A DNA stretch of 50,465 nucleotides from CAXSEF01 sp964236695 (lineage in GTDB: Bacteria; Pseudomonadota; Alphaproteobacteria; Acetobacterales; Acetobacteraceae): assembly GCA_964236695.1 (NCBI GenBank), contig CAXSFU010000016.1, positions 1 to 50,465 on the forward strand, read 5' to 3'. The notes below the pieces were generated by a model. It made no database searches, was not told the origin of the DNA, and saw only the letters and a list, made by a program, of their open reading frames with translations. Made by a program: the position numbers and the translations under genes. Position 1 is the stretch's first letter. Every line of letters begins with the position of its first letter. Below, piece by piece: positions 28,603-39,965 of this stretch.

Positions 28603-30248
28603 TGAACGCGATAGGCGCTGACCTGGCCTTCCTGCCCCTGGGCGGGACGGGCGAGATCGGCATGAACCTGAACCTCTACCGCTGCAATGGCAGCTGGCTG
28701 GCGGTGGACTGCGGCATCGGCTTCGGCGGCTCGGAGATGCCCGAGGTCGAGGTGATGATGCCAGACCCGGCCTTCATCGCCGAGCGGCGCGACAAGCTCG
28801 TGGGCCTGGTGATCACCCACGCGCACGAGGACCACATCGGCGCCGTCGCCCACCTGTGGCGACAGCTCCAGTGCCCGGTGTACGCCACCCCCTTCGCGGC
28901 CTCCGTGCTGCGCCGCAAGCTGGGCGAGGCGCAACTGGTCAGCCAGGTCAGGATTCACGTGATCCCGCCGGGCGGCTCCTTCGAGCTGGCGCCGTTCTCG
29001 CTCCAGTTCATCTCTGTCGCGCACTCGATCCCCGAGGCGCAGGCCCTGGCGATCCGCACGCCGCACGGCGTGGTGCTGCACACCGGCGACTGGAAGCTCG
29101 ACGCCAACCCGATGGTCGGCCCGCCCACCGATGAGGCGGCGCTGCAGGCGCTGGGCGACGCCGGCGTGCTGGCGATCGTGTGCGACAGCACCAACGCCCT
29201 GGTCGAAGGGCATTCCGGCTCCGAAGCCGACGTGCGCCGCTCGATGGCCGGGCTGATCCGCTCCCTGCAGGGCCGGGTCGCGGTGACCTGCTTCGCGAGC
29301 AACGTGGCGCGGGTCGAGACCATCGCGCTCGCCGCCCGCGCCGCCGGCCGCTCGGTGGCGATGGTGGGGCGCTCGCTGCGCAACCTCGACCAGTCGGCGC
29401 GCGAGACCGGCTACCTGCGCGGCATCCCCGAGTTCGTGCCCGAGGACCAGGCCGGCACGGTGCCCGACGAGAACCTGCTGATGATGGTGACCGGCTCCCA
29501 GGGCGAGCCGCGCTCCGCGCTGGCCCGGATCGCGATGGACACCCACCCCAACATCGCCATGGGCCCGGGCGACACCGTGGTGTTCAGCTCGCGCACCATC
29601 CCCGGCAACGAGCGCGCCATCGGCACGGTGCAGGACAACCTGGTGCGCCGCGGCGTGCGGATCATCACCGCCGAGGACCACCTCGTGCACGTCTCCGGCC
29701 ACCCGGCGCGCGACGAGCTGCGCCGGATGTACCAGCTGGTGCGCCCGCGCTTCTCGGTGCCGGTGCACGGCGAGTGGCGGCACATGTCGTCCCACGCCGC
29801 ACTGGCGCAGGAGGCGGGCGCGACCCCGTTCCTGCTGGAGGACGGCGACCTGCTCAGCCTGTCCGGCAACCGGCCGGAGGTCACGGACTCGGCGACCGTC
29901 GGGCGCCTGGCGCTGGACGGCAACCGCCTCGTGCCGATCAACGGCGGCGTCCTGACGGCGCGCAGGCGCATGCTGTTCAACGGCATGGTGATCGCCTCCA
30001 TCGCGGTGGACGCCGATGGCCACGTGCGCGGCACGCCGAAGGTCACGGCGCCCGGACTGTTCGAGCCGGACGAGGCGGAGGCGGTGCGCATCGGCCGCGA
30101 GTTCGTTTCCGCCCTGGAGGGCCTGCCGCTGGCGCTGCGCCGCGACGACGAGCCGCTGCTCGACGCCGCCAAGTCGGCGCTGCGCCGCGCCCTGGGCCGC
30201 AGGCTGCAGAAGCGCCCGCTGGTGGACGTGCACCTGCTCAGGGTCTGA
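28602..30248 (+). CDS. rnj: Ribonuclease J
   Basis: RNase J is a metallo-beta-lactamase/beta-CASP nuclease with 5'-3' exo- and endonuclease activity in RNA maturation and decay. The 548-residue product starts FLPLGGTGEIGMNLNLY and has the zinc motif His73-x-His75-x-Asp77-His78 (THAHEDHIG). Later motifs are HTGDWKLD, CDSTNA, the beta-CASP segment TGSQGEPRSALARIA, and HVSGHPARDELRRMYQLVRP. Sequence and operon position after coaX match the alphaproteobacterial orthologue. Confidence 0.97.
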   Translation: MNAIGADLAFLPLGGTGEIGMNLNLYRCNGSWLAVDCGIGFGGSEMPEVEVMMPDPAFIAERRDKLVGLVITHAHEDHIGAVAHLWRQLQCPVYATPFAASVLRRKLGEAQLVSQVRIHVIPPGGSFELAPFSLQFISVAHSIPEAQALAIRTPHGVVLHTGDWKLDANPMVGPPTDEAALQALGDAGVLAIVCDSTNALVEGHSGSEADVRRSMAGLIRSLQGRVAVTCFASNVARVETIALAARAAGRSVAMVGRSLRNLDQSARETGYLRGIPEFVPEDQAGTVPDENLLMMVTGSQGEPRSALARIAMDTHPNIAMGPGDTVVFSSRTIPGNERAIGTVQDNLVRRGVRIITAEDHLVHVSGHPARDELRRMYQLVRPRFSVPVHGEWRHMSSHAALAQEAGATPFLLEDGDLLSLSGNRPEVTDSATVGRLALDGNRLVPINGGVLTARRRMLFNGMVIASIAVDADGHVRGTPKVTAPGLFEPDEAEAVRIGREFVSALEGLPLALRRDDEPLLDAAKSALRRALGRRLQKRPLVDVHLLRV

Positions 30249-30252
30249 GCGG

Positions 30253-30513
30253 GTGAGCTGGTTCACCGGCTGCGTGCTGTACTCGCTGATCTGGTGGACG
30301 GTGCTGTTCGCCGTTCTGCCGGTCGGCACGCGCCCCGTGGCCGACGCGGATGGGGCGACAGGGTGGCGCGGCGCCCCGGAGCGGCCCCTGCTGCTGCGCA
30401 AGGCGCTGGCGACGACGCTGATCGCGGCGGTGATCTGGCTGGGGTGCTATGCGGTGATCAGCAGTGACTGGCTGAGCTTCCGCCACGGCTGGCTGGCACT
30501 GCCCGACGACTAG
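30253..30513 (+). CDS. DUF1467 family small membrane protein
   Basis: The 86-residue product begins VSWFTGCVLYSLIWWTVLFAVLPVGTRP and has a second hydrophobic segment (ALATTLIAAVIWLGCYAVI), the two-helix layout of DUF1467. These proteins are regularly found between rnj and proS in Alphaproteobacteria; their role is not known. GTG 30253 gives the family N-terminus and lies four bases after rnj, so it belongs to the coaX-rnj transcript. Confidence 0.88.
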   Translation: MSWFTGCVLYSLIWWTVLFAVLPVGTRPVADADGATGWRGAPERPLLLRKALATTLIAAVIWLGCYAVISSDWLSFRHGWLALPDD

Positions 30514-30524
30514 GCGGGATCGGG

Positions 30525-30719
30525 CCGGTCTGCACAGAGCCACGGCATATTTCACGTGGGTGCCGCGAATACTCTGTGCAGCGGTGGTGATTTCCGTAGA
30601 CGGCCAGTCGGCTCGAAGCTGATTATCACGGCAGGACCAAGGGTTTCTTGTCCTACCGTGTGACTGGCGTTTCCTCCCCAAACTTGGCCCGCATGCTCGG
30701 CATGCGGGCCGTTTCTTTG
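30525..30719 (+). ncRNA. Probable structured small RNA ending in an intrinsic terminator
   Basis: Four nested or consecutive hairpins fill this non-coding stretch. CTGCACAGAG (30530-30539) pairs with CTCTGTGCAG (30572-30581), with an inner CGGCA/TGCCG. GCCAGTC (30603-30609) pairs with GACTGGC (30662-30668) and encloses a perfect stem CACGG-AGGAC / GTCCT-CCGTG (30627-30660, one mismatch). After a CU-rich single strand (TTTCCTCCCC, 30670-30679) comes the terminator at 30686-30718. A free CCUCC next to a terminator is typical of alphaproteobacterial trans-acting small RNAs that mask ribosome sites. No good promoter is visible, so it could be processed from the coaX-rnj-DUF1467 message. I do not recognise it as 6S, tmRNA, SRP RNA or RNase P RNA. 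Confidence 0.6.
30686..30718 (+). terminator. Intrinsic terminator
   Basis: A perfect ten-base stem GGCCCGCATG/CATGCGGGCC with a CTCGG loop is followed by GTTTCTTT. It is the best rho-independent terminator in the window. It would end the coaX-rnj-DUF1467 transcript and any small RNA from 30525. Confidence 0.88.
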
Positions 30720-30786
30720 ATAACAGGTTTGTCACGCCTGTCACCCTGCAAAATGTCCAATGACAACATATTCTTGGTAAATGCTG

Positions 30787-30801
30787 TTGTGCAATGCACA
30801 A
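30787..30801. promoter_or_regulatory. Perfect 6-3-6 palindrome, possible PhaR operator
   Basis: TTGTGC-AAT-GCACAA. The same half-sites occur 5' of the phasin gene at 49206-49220. The core TGC-N3-GCA resembles operators described for the polyhydroxyalkanoate regulator PhaR. It overlaps the spacer and -10 of a possible promoter TTGGTA (30774-30779), 17 bases, CACAAT (30797-30802). Between here and proS I see no convincing gene: 30802-31077 holds only short unsupported reading frames, one TATACT (30889-30894) and a CATGACG/CGTCATG inverted repeat (30990-31019). Confidence 0.5.
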
Positions 30802-31077
30802 TGACTGAGCTGTCGGAATGCTGCAGAGAGAACAGTCGAGAGACAAGGCAAAGGAAACGAGAATCGGATACACGCATAGGTTGTGTTCTATACTGGCTGG
30901 CTGGTGGGTCCAACACGCGGCACGCGGCATGACCTCGAACGGTTGCGGCGCATCCCGGCCTGCGGCTTTCGCCGGGGGTTGCCTTTGGACATGACGTTGA
31001 CCCGCCCGTGTGCGTCATGCGGGGTGGAAGCGGTCGGTGTCAGGTCAATGCCCGGGGGTGGATAGTGCGTCGGTTAG

Positions 31078-31206
31078 AGAAGGCCAGGGCTCTGCCCTGG
31101 ACCCGCCAGGGGCGAGCCGCCCCTGGACCCGGCCCTACTTAAGTCAGGGGTTCCAAGGGCCCTGCCCTTGGCGGGGTCCAGGGGCAGGGCCCCTGGCCTT
31201 CCTTCC
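31078..31206. repeat. Palindromic intergenic repeat, copy upstream of proS
   Basis: Left CCAGGGCTCTGCCCTGG and CCAGGGGCGAGCCGCCCCTGG, middle CTACTTAAGTCAGG, right CCAAGGGCCCTGCCCTTGG and CCAGGGGCAGGGCCCCTGG-CCTTCCTT. Confidence 0.87.
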
Positions 31207-31303
31207 TGGATTTCAGGCCCGAGGCATCACCCCGGGGTGCCGCCCCTGGCGGCAGGCAGGCCCGGCCTGTAGCATCGGCATTCCCCACCGAACCGGATCC
31301 GCG

Positions 31304-32662
31304 ATGCGCCTGTCCCGCTCCCTCGTGCCCACCCTGAAGGAAAATCCGGCCGAGGCGCAGATCGTCTCGCACCGCCTGATGCTGCGCGCCGGCCTGGTGC
31401 GGCAGAGCGCGGCCGGCATCTACGCCTGGCTCCCGGCGGGCCTGCGGGTGCTGCGCCGCATCGAGGCGATCGTGCGCGAGGAGCAGGACGCCGCAGGCGC
31501 GCAGGAGCTGCTGATGCCCACGATCCAGCCCGCCGACCTGTGGCGCGAAAGCGGCCGCTACGACGACTACGGCCCGGAGATGCTGCGCGTGCGCGACCGC
31601 CACGAGCGCGACCTGCTGTACGGGCCGACCAACGAGGAGATGTTGACCGACATCATGCGCCACTCGGTCAAGTCGTACCGGGAGCTGCCGCAGACCCTGT
31701 ATCACATCCAGTGGAAATTCCGCGACGAGGTGCGGCCGCGCTTCGGCGTGATGCGCGGCCGCGAGTTCCTGATGAAGGACGCCTACAGCATCGACCTCGA
31801 CCACGAAGGCGCCGTGGTCAGCTACCGCCGCATGATGCTGGCCTACCTGCGCACCTTCCAGCGCCTGGGCGTGCAGGCGATCCCGATGCGCGCCGACACC
31901 GGCCCGATCGGCGGCAAGCTGAGCCACGAGTTCATCATCCTCGCCCCGACCGGCGAGAGTAGAGTGTTCTACGACCAGGGCTTCGAGCAGGAGGACTTCT
32001 CCGCGCTCCCCGCCTACCCGGCGCCGGACGAGCTGGCCGCGCTCTATGACCGCATGACCGGGCGCTACGCCGCAACCGAGGAGATGCACGATCCCGCCGC
32101 CTGGGCCGAAGTCCCCACGGAGCGACAGCGCGAGGGCAGGGGCATCGAGGTCGGCCACATCTTCAACTTCGGCACCAAGTACAGCCTCCCGATGGGCTTC
32201 ACCGTCGCAGGACCCGACGGCAAGCCGGTGCACCCGGAGATGGGCAGCTACGGCATCGGCGTGTCGCGCCTGATCGGCGCGCTGATCGAGGCCAGCCACG
32301 ACGACGCCGGCATTGTCTGGCCGGACAGCGTGGCGCCGTTCCGCGCCGCCATCCTCAACCTGCGCGTGGGCGACGCCGGCTGCGACGCCCTCTGCGAGCG
32401 GGCCTACGCGGCGCTCGGCGGCGACGCCCTGTACGACGACCGCGACGAGCGGGCTGGCGCGAAGTTCGCCGACGCCGACCTGATGGGCCACCCCTGGCAG
32501 ATCGTCGTCGGCCCGCGCGGCGCCAAGGCCGGCACCGTCGAGCTGAAGCGCCGGGTGCGCGGGGTCGCGGAAGGCGAGCGCGTCGAGCTGTCCCTGGAGG
32601 ACGCGCTGGCGCGGGTCGAGGCAGGGGCGGCGGGGCGGGGCGGCGCGTCCGGGGCAGCGTGA
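31304..32662 (+). CDS. proS: Prolyl-tRNA synthetase (short form, no editing domain)
   Basis: ProRS charges tRNA-Pro in the cytosol. The 452-residue product is the short alphaproteobacterial form, without the large editing insertion between motifs 2 and 3 found in E. coli. It shows LRAGLVRQSAAGIYAWLPAG, the class II catalytic motifs TNEEMLTDI and IQWKFRDEVRPRFGVMRGREFLMKDAYS (in part), motif 3 MGSYGIGVSRLIGALIE, and a C-terminal anticodon-binding domain. ATG 31304 gives the expected MRLSRSLVPTLKENPAEAQ start; the frame upstream is repeat sequence. It overlaps lolC at the stop. Confidence 0.97.
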   Translation: MRLSRSLVPTLKENPAEAQIVSHRLMLRAGLVRQSAAGIYAWLPAGLRVLRRIEAIVREEQDAAGAQELLMPTIQPADLWRESGRYDDYGPEMLRVRDRHERDLLYGPTNEEMLTDIMRHSVKSYRELPQTLYHIQWKFRDEVRPRFGVMRGREFLMKDAYSIDLDHEGAVVSYRRMMLAYLRTFQRLGVQAIPMRADTGPIGGKLSHEFIILAPTGESRVFYDQGFEQEDFSALPAYPAPDELAALYDRMTGRYAATEEMHDPAAWAEVPTERQREGRGIEVGHIFNFGTKYSLPMGFTVAGPDGKPVHPEMGSYGIGVSRLIGALIEASHDDAGIVWPDSVAPFRAAILNLRVGDAGCDALCERAYAALGGDALYDDRDERAGAKFADADLMGHPWQIVVGPRGAKAGTVELKRRVRGVAEGERVELSLEDALARVEAGAAGRGGASGAA

Positions 32663-34014
32663 TGTTCGGCGCCTTCGAGCGGACCGTCGCCGGGCGCTAC
32701 CTGCGCGCCCGGCGCGGCGAGCGCTTCGTGTCCGTGATCGCGATCTTCTCGCTCGCCGGCATCGCGCTCGGCGTGGCGACGCTGATCATCGTCATGTCGG
32801 TGATGAACGGGTTCAAGTCGGACCTGCTCGGCCGCATCCTCGGCCTGAACGGCGACCTGTCGATCTACGCCACGGGTCCCTCGCTCACCGGCTACGACGC
32901 GCTCGCCGCCCGGGTGCGCGCCGTGCCCGGCGTGCTGGACGCCGTGCCGCTGGTCGAGGGCCAGGTGCTGCTGAGCACCGATCGTGGCAGCTCCGGCGGC
33001 CTGGTGCGCGGCATACGCGGCGCCGACCTGCGCGACCTGCACGAGATCAGCGACAACATCCGCGCCGGCTCGCTCGACGCCTTCGGCGCGGGCGCGCCCG
33101 CGGCCGGAACGCCGCCCGCCGGCGGCCCTGCGCCTGCCGCCGTCCCTGCCGCCGCAGGCGCGAAGGCGCCCGCCGCAGCCGAGGACGGCATCGCCATCGG
33201 CCTTACGCTGGCCCAGCGCTTCGGCCTGGCGGTCGGCTCCAAGCTGACCCTGGTCTCGCCCGACGGCGCCGCGACCGCCTTCGGCACCGTGCCCCGCGTG
33301 CGCGCCTACCGCGTGGTCGCGATCTTCCAGGCCGGCCTGAACGACTACGACAGCACCTTCGTGTTCCTGCCGCTCGCAGCCGCCCAGGTGTTCTTCCAGA
33401 AGGCCGGGCAGGCGACGCAGATCTCGGTCAAGGTCGCCAACCCCGAGCGCGTCACCCCGGTCACACGCGCCATCCGCGCGGCGCTCGACGCGCAGCCCCC
33501 CCCGGGCGGCCCGGTGCGCGTCGTCGACTGGACGCAAAGCAACAACAGCTTCTTCGCCGCGATCCAGATCGAGCAGAACGTCATGTTCCTGATCCTGACG
33601 CTGATCATCCTGGTCGCCGCCTTCAACGTGGTCAGCTCGCTGATCATGATGGTCAAGGACAAGACCCGCGACATCGCCGTGCTGCGCACCCTCGGCGCGG
33701 GCCGCGGCGCCATCATGCGCATCTTCCTGATGTGCGGGGCGTCGGTGGGCGTGACCGGCACCCTGATCGGCACCGCGCTCGGCGTGGTGTTCTGCGCCAA
33801 CATCGAGCGCATCCGCCTGGCGCTGCAGTCGGTCACCGGCACCGACCTGTTCAACCCCGAGGTGTACTACCTCGAGCACCTGCCGGCGAAGCTCGACTGG
33901 CGCGAGGTCACCCAGGTCATCGTCATGGCGCTCGTGCTGTCCCTGCTGGCCACGCTCTACCCGAGCTGGCGGGCGGCGCGCACCGACCCGGTCGAGGCGC
34001 TGCGGCATGAGTGA
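32662..34014 (+). CDS. lolC: Lipoprotein-releasing ABC transporter permease LolC/LolE type
   Basis: This inner-membrane subunit extracts outer-membrane lipoproteins from the inner membrane and hands them to LolA. The 450-residue product has the N-terminal FERTVAGRYLRARRGERFVSVIAIFSLAGIALGVATLII first helix, a large periplasmic domain, three C-terminal helices and the FtsX-type end ARTDPVEALRHE. ATG 32662 overlaps the proS stop. Odd point: an Ala/Pro-rich insert of about 35 residues (residues 141-175) within the periplasmic domain. A repeat lies between this gene and lolD. Confidence 0.94.
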   Translation: MFGAFERTVAGRYLRARRGERFVSVIAIFSLAGIALGVATLIIVMSVMNGFKSDLLGRILGLNGDLSIYATGPSLTGYDALAARVRAVPGVLDAVPLVEGQVLLSTDRGSSGGLVRGIRGADLRDLHEISDNIRAGSLDAFGAGAPAAGTPPAGGPAPAAVPAAAGAKAPAAAEDGIAIGLTLAQRFGLAVGSKLTLVSPDGAATAFGTVPRVRAYRVVAIFQAGLNDYDSTFVFLPLAAAQVFFQKAGQATQISVKVANPERVTPVTRAIRAALDAQPPPGGPVRVVDWTQSNNSFFAAIQIEQNVMFLILTLIILVAAFNVVSSLIMMVKDKTRDIAVLRTLGAGRGAIMRIFLMCGASVGVTGTLIGTALGVVFCANIERIRLALQSVTGTDLFNPEVYYLEHLPAKLDWREVTQVIVMALVLSLLATLYPSWRAARTDPVEALRHE

Positions 34015-34016
34015 GA

Positions 34017-34138
34017 AAGCAAGGCCGGGCTCTGCCCGGACCCGCCAAAGGGCCGAGCCCTTTGGAAACCCTTCCCTTAAGAGAAGCCGGTCCAGGGGCG
34101 CTGCCCCTGGCGGGTCCAGGGCAGAGCCCTGGCCTTGC
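34017..34138. repeat. Palindromic intergenic repeat, copy between lolC and lolD
   Basis: Left CCGGGCTCTGCCCGG and CAAAGGGCCGAGCCCTTTGG, middle CCCTTAAGAG, right CCAGGGGCGCTGCCCCTGG and CCAGGGCAGAGCCCTGG-CCTTGC. The possible TTG start of lolD is inside its last bases. Confidence 0.87.
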
Positions 34139-34143
34139 GTCCG

Positions 34144-34824
34144 GTGACCCCCGCCCTCGCCCTGCGCGCCGTGGTGCGGACCTACCGCAGCGAGGCCGGC
34201 GCGCTCGACGTGCTGCGCGGCGTCGACCTGGAGCTGCGCGCCGGCGAGATCGTCGCCCTCGTCGCTCCCTCCGGCACCGGCAAGTCCACGCTGCTGCACA
34301 CCGCCGGCCTGCTGGAGCGCCCGGACGGCGGCGCGGTGCTGGTCGGCGGCCGCGACGCCGGCGCGCTCGGCGACACGGAGCGCACCCAGATCCGCAGCCG
34401 CTCGATCGGCTTCGTCTACCAGTTCCACCACCTGCTCGCCGAGTTCACCGCGCTGGAGAACATCGTCCTGCCGCAGATGATCGCCGGCGCCCGCCGACGC
34501 GACGCGGAAGCGCGCGCCACAGGGCTGCTCGCGGCCTTCGGCTTGGCCGCGCGCGGGCGCCACCTGCCCGGCCAGCTCTCGGGGGGCGAGCAGCAGCGCG
34601 TGGCCATCGCCCGCGCGCTCGCCAACGCGCCGCGCGTGCTGCTCGCCGACGAGCCCACCGGCAACCTCGACGTCTCCACCGCGGACGGCGTGTTCGCCGA
34701 GCTGATGCACGCGGTCCGCGACCAGGGGGCGGCGGCGCTGATCGCCACCCACAACACCGAGCTGGCGTCGCGCATGGACCGGGTCGTCACGCTGCGCGAC
34801 GGGGTGCTGGTGGATCTGCGCTGA
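34144..34824 (+). CDS. lolD: Lipoprotein-releasing ABC transporter ATP-binding protein
   Basis: LolD is the ATPase of the LolCDE lipoprotein extractor. The 226-residue product has Walker A APSGTGKST (the usual first Gly is Ala), the LolD-typical GFVYQFHHLLAEFTALENI segment, signature LSGGEQQRVAIARAL, Walker B VLLADEPTGNLD and the switch His in IATHNTEL. The start is uncertain: GTG 34144 (VTPALALRAV) or TTG 34135, the latter inside the repeat; neither has a clear ribosome site. Confidence 0.95.
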   Translation: MTPALALRAVVRTYRSEAGALDVLRGVDLELRAGEIVALVAPSGTGKSTLLHTAGLLERPDGGAVLVGGRDAGALGDTERTQIRSRSIGFVYQFHHLLAEFTALENIVLPQMIAGARRRDAEARATGLLAAFGLAARGRHLPGQLSGGEQQRVAIARALANAPRVLLADEPTGNLDVSTADGVFAELMHAVRDQGAAALIATHNTELASRMDRVVTLRDGVLVDLR

Positions 34825-34839
34825 AGGCCGGCGAAGGCA

Positions 34840-34907
34840 GCAAGCAAGGCCGGGCTCTGCCCGGACCCGCCAGGGGCGAGCCGCCCCTGGACCGGCGTTT
34901 TTAAGGG
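34840..34907. repeat. Palindromic intergenic repeat, left half only
   Basis: CCGGGCTCTGCCCGG and CCAGGGGCGAGCCGCCCCTGG-ACCGGCG, then TTTTTAAGGG, where a full copy would continue to its right half. The missing right half appears 710 bases on, at 35618-35673, on the other side of the next gene. Confidence 0.82.
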
Positions 34908-34927
34908 TAACAGGCCAGCGTGGCCAG

Positions 34928-35617
34928 ATGACGGGGCGAGGCCGTCGCTTTCTGGATGTCTCGACGATGCCCGATGACCCGGACGCCGCCTGCCGCGCGA
35001 TCTACGACGAGACGGCCGCGTTCTACGCAGCCCTCGCGCCCCGGCTGGGCGCGGCTGCGCGCGGCTACGAAATCCTGTATGGCCCGCCGCTGCACGCGCC
35101 GCCGATCCTGTTCATCGGCACCCAGCCCGGCGGCACCCGCGTCAGCCAGCACCGCGCGCAGGGCGCAGACCTCGGCGGCACCTGGCCGGACGGATGCGAA
35201 TACACGACGGCGCCCTGGCCGATGGCGGCGCACATGCGGGCGATGTTCGGCACGGCGCTGCTGTCGCGCTGCACCGGCACCAACGCCGTGTTCCTGCGCG
35301 CGCCAGACGTCGCGACCTACCGTCGCGAGGTGGGGGCCGCGCTGCGCCGCGAGGTCGCGGCGTTCTGCGCGGTGCGGGTGGAGCGGATGGTGCGGGCGAT
35401 GCGGCCGGCGCGGATCGTGGCGATCGGCTTCGACAGCCTGGCCGCGTTCGGCCCGACGGAGCCGGCGCTGTGGAGCGCGTCCGGGCGCACGCTGCTGCGC
35501 ACGGGCGCGGTGGCGGGCCGCCCGGCGATTGCCACCCTGCACGTGACCGGCGCCTGGATGAGCGCCGCGGACCGCACGGCCATGACCGCCGCACTGCTCG
35601 CCCGCCTTTCCTTGTAG
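34928..35617 (+). CDS. Possible uracil-DNA-glycosylase-fold protein
   Basis: The 229-residue product is not confidently assigned. It contains ILFIGTQPGGTRVS, which resembles the catalytic-pocket motif of the uracil-DNA glycosylase superfamily (IGxxPG), and ends with ATLHVTGAWMS, which could stand for the degenerate HPS-type second motif. In between are AMRPARIVAIGFDSLAAFG and a Cys/Trp-containing loop (WPDGCEYTTAPWP). There is no signal peptide or membrane helix. The start may be ATG 34928 or ATG 34967 (MPDDPDAACRAIYDE). The gene stands between a left half and a right half of the repeat element, separating lolD from dnaE. Confidence 0.7.
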   Translation: MTGRGRRFLDVSTMPDDPDAACRAIYDETAAFYAALAPRLGAAARGYEILYGPPLHAPPILFIGTQPGGTRVSQHRAQGADLGGTWPDGCEYTTAPWPMAAHMRAMFGTALLSRCTGTNAVFLRAPDVATYRREVGAALRREVAAFCAVRVERMVRAMRPARIVAIGFDSLAAFGPTEPALWSASGRTLLRTGAVAGRPAIATLHVTGAWMSAADRTAMTAALLARLSL

Positions 35618-35673
35618 CGCCGGTCCAGGGCGGCTCGCCCTGGCGGGTCCAGGGCAGAGCCCTGGCCTTGCTT
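35618..35673. repeat. Palindromic intergenic repeat, right half only
   Basis: CGCCGGTCCAGGGCGGCTCGCCCTGG and CCAGGGCAGAGCCCTGG-CCTTGCTT, inverted relative to the left half at 34840-34907. Together they bracket the preceding gene. Confidence 0.82.
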
Positions 35674-35695
35674 CCTTGCCTTGCGCCGCTAGTTT
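35668..35695 (+). promoter_or_regulatory. Possible promoter of dnaE formed partly by the repeat end
   Basis: TTGCTT (35668-35673, the last bases of the repeat), 16 bases, then TAGTTT (35690-35695). Transcription would start at or next to the dnaE ATG (35702), which has no Shine-Dalgarno sequence, implying a leaderless message. Confidence 0.4.
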
Positions 35696-35701
35696 TCCCC
35701 C

Positions 35702-39127
<3,426 letters not shown>

Positions 39128-39130
39128 GCC

Positions 39131-39964
39131 GTGCGGATCAGCGTGATGCAGCTCAACGCCGGCTCGGACAAGACGGCCAACATCGCCCAGGCGCGCCGCT
39201 TGTTTGAGGCCGCCCGCGCCGCCGACGCCCCCGACCTAGTGGCGCTGCCGGAGATGTGGAGCTGCCTCGGCGGCGACCGCGCGGCCAAGTTCGCGGCCGC
39301 CGAGACGCTGCCCCCGGAGGGCTCCGGCGAGCCAGGCGGCGAGGCCTACGAATTCCTGCGCGGCGCCGCCCGCGCCCTTCGCGTCGCGGTGCACGGCGGC
39401 TCGATCGCAGAGCGTGACGGCGAGCGTCTGTTCAACACCACGCTGCTGTTCGATCGCGACGGCCGCGAGCTGGCCCGCTACCGCAAGATCCACCTGTTCG
39501 ACATCACCGCCCCCGACGGCACCGGCTACCGGGAAAGCGCCACTTACGGCGCCGGCGACTCCGTGGTGACGGCCTCGCTCGGCGGCGTCACCCTGGGCCT
39601 GTCGATCTGCTACGACCTGCGCTTTCCCGAGCTGTTCCTGGCGCTGCGCCGCGCCGGCGCCGAGCTGATCCTGGTGCCCGCCGCCTTCACCCTGCAGACC
39701 GGGCGCGACCACTGGGAGGTGCTGCTGCGCGCGCGCGCCATCGAGACCCAGTGCTGGGTCGCCGCCCCCGCCACCTGGGGCCAGCACCAGGACCCCGGCG
39801 GCACCCGCACCACCTTCGGCCACGCCCTGGTCTGCGACCCGTGGGGCAGCGTGGTGGCGCGCGCCTCGGACGGGGTCGGCTGGGCCTCCGCGCGCATCGA
39901 CCGGGCGATGACCGAGCGGGTCAGGCGGGACATGCCGGTGCTGGAGCATCGGCGGCTTGTATAG
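39131..39964 (+). CDS. Carbon-nitrogen hydrolase (nitrilase superfamily, Nit1/omega-amidase type)
   Basis: The 277-residue product has the Glu-Lys-Cys triad of the superfamily: Glu41 (ALPEMWS), Lys119 (RYRKIHLFD) and Cys160 (LSICYDLRFPE). The closest group is the Nit/omega-amidase branch, which deaminates damaged metabolites such as deaminated glutathione or alpha-ketoglutaramate; the exact substrate cannot be read from sequence. GTG 39131 starts MRISVMQLNAGSDKTANI. It is probably co-transcribed with dnaE. Confidence 0.92.
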   Translation: MRISVMQLNAGSDKTANIAQARRLFEAARAADAPDLVALPEMWSCLGGDRAAKFAAAETLPPEGSGEPGGEAYEFLRGAARALRVAVHGGSIAERDGERLFNTTLLFDRDGRELARYRKIHLFDITAPDGTGYRESATYGAGDSVVTASLGGVTLGLSICYDLRFPELFLALRRAGAELILVPAAFTLQTGRDHWEVLLRARAIETQCWVAAPATWGQHQDPGGTRTTFGHALVCDPWGSVVARASDGVGWASARIDRAMTERVRRDMPVLEHRRLV

Positions 39965-39965
39965 G

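Noticed and set aside
30740..30790. Possible tmRNA tag (ATGTCCAATGACAACATATTC)
   Set aside because: The Asn-Asp-Asn is suggestive, but no tRNA-like ends, no stop after a short tag and none of the conserved tmRNA flanks are present.
30648..30932. 94-residue frame in the rnj-proS gap
   Set aside because: It begins inside the predicted small RNA, runs through the terminator and the operator, lacks a ribosome site and has no recognisable sequence.
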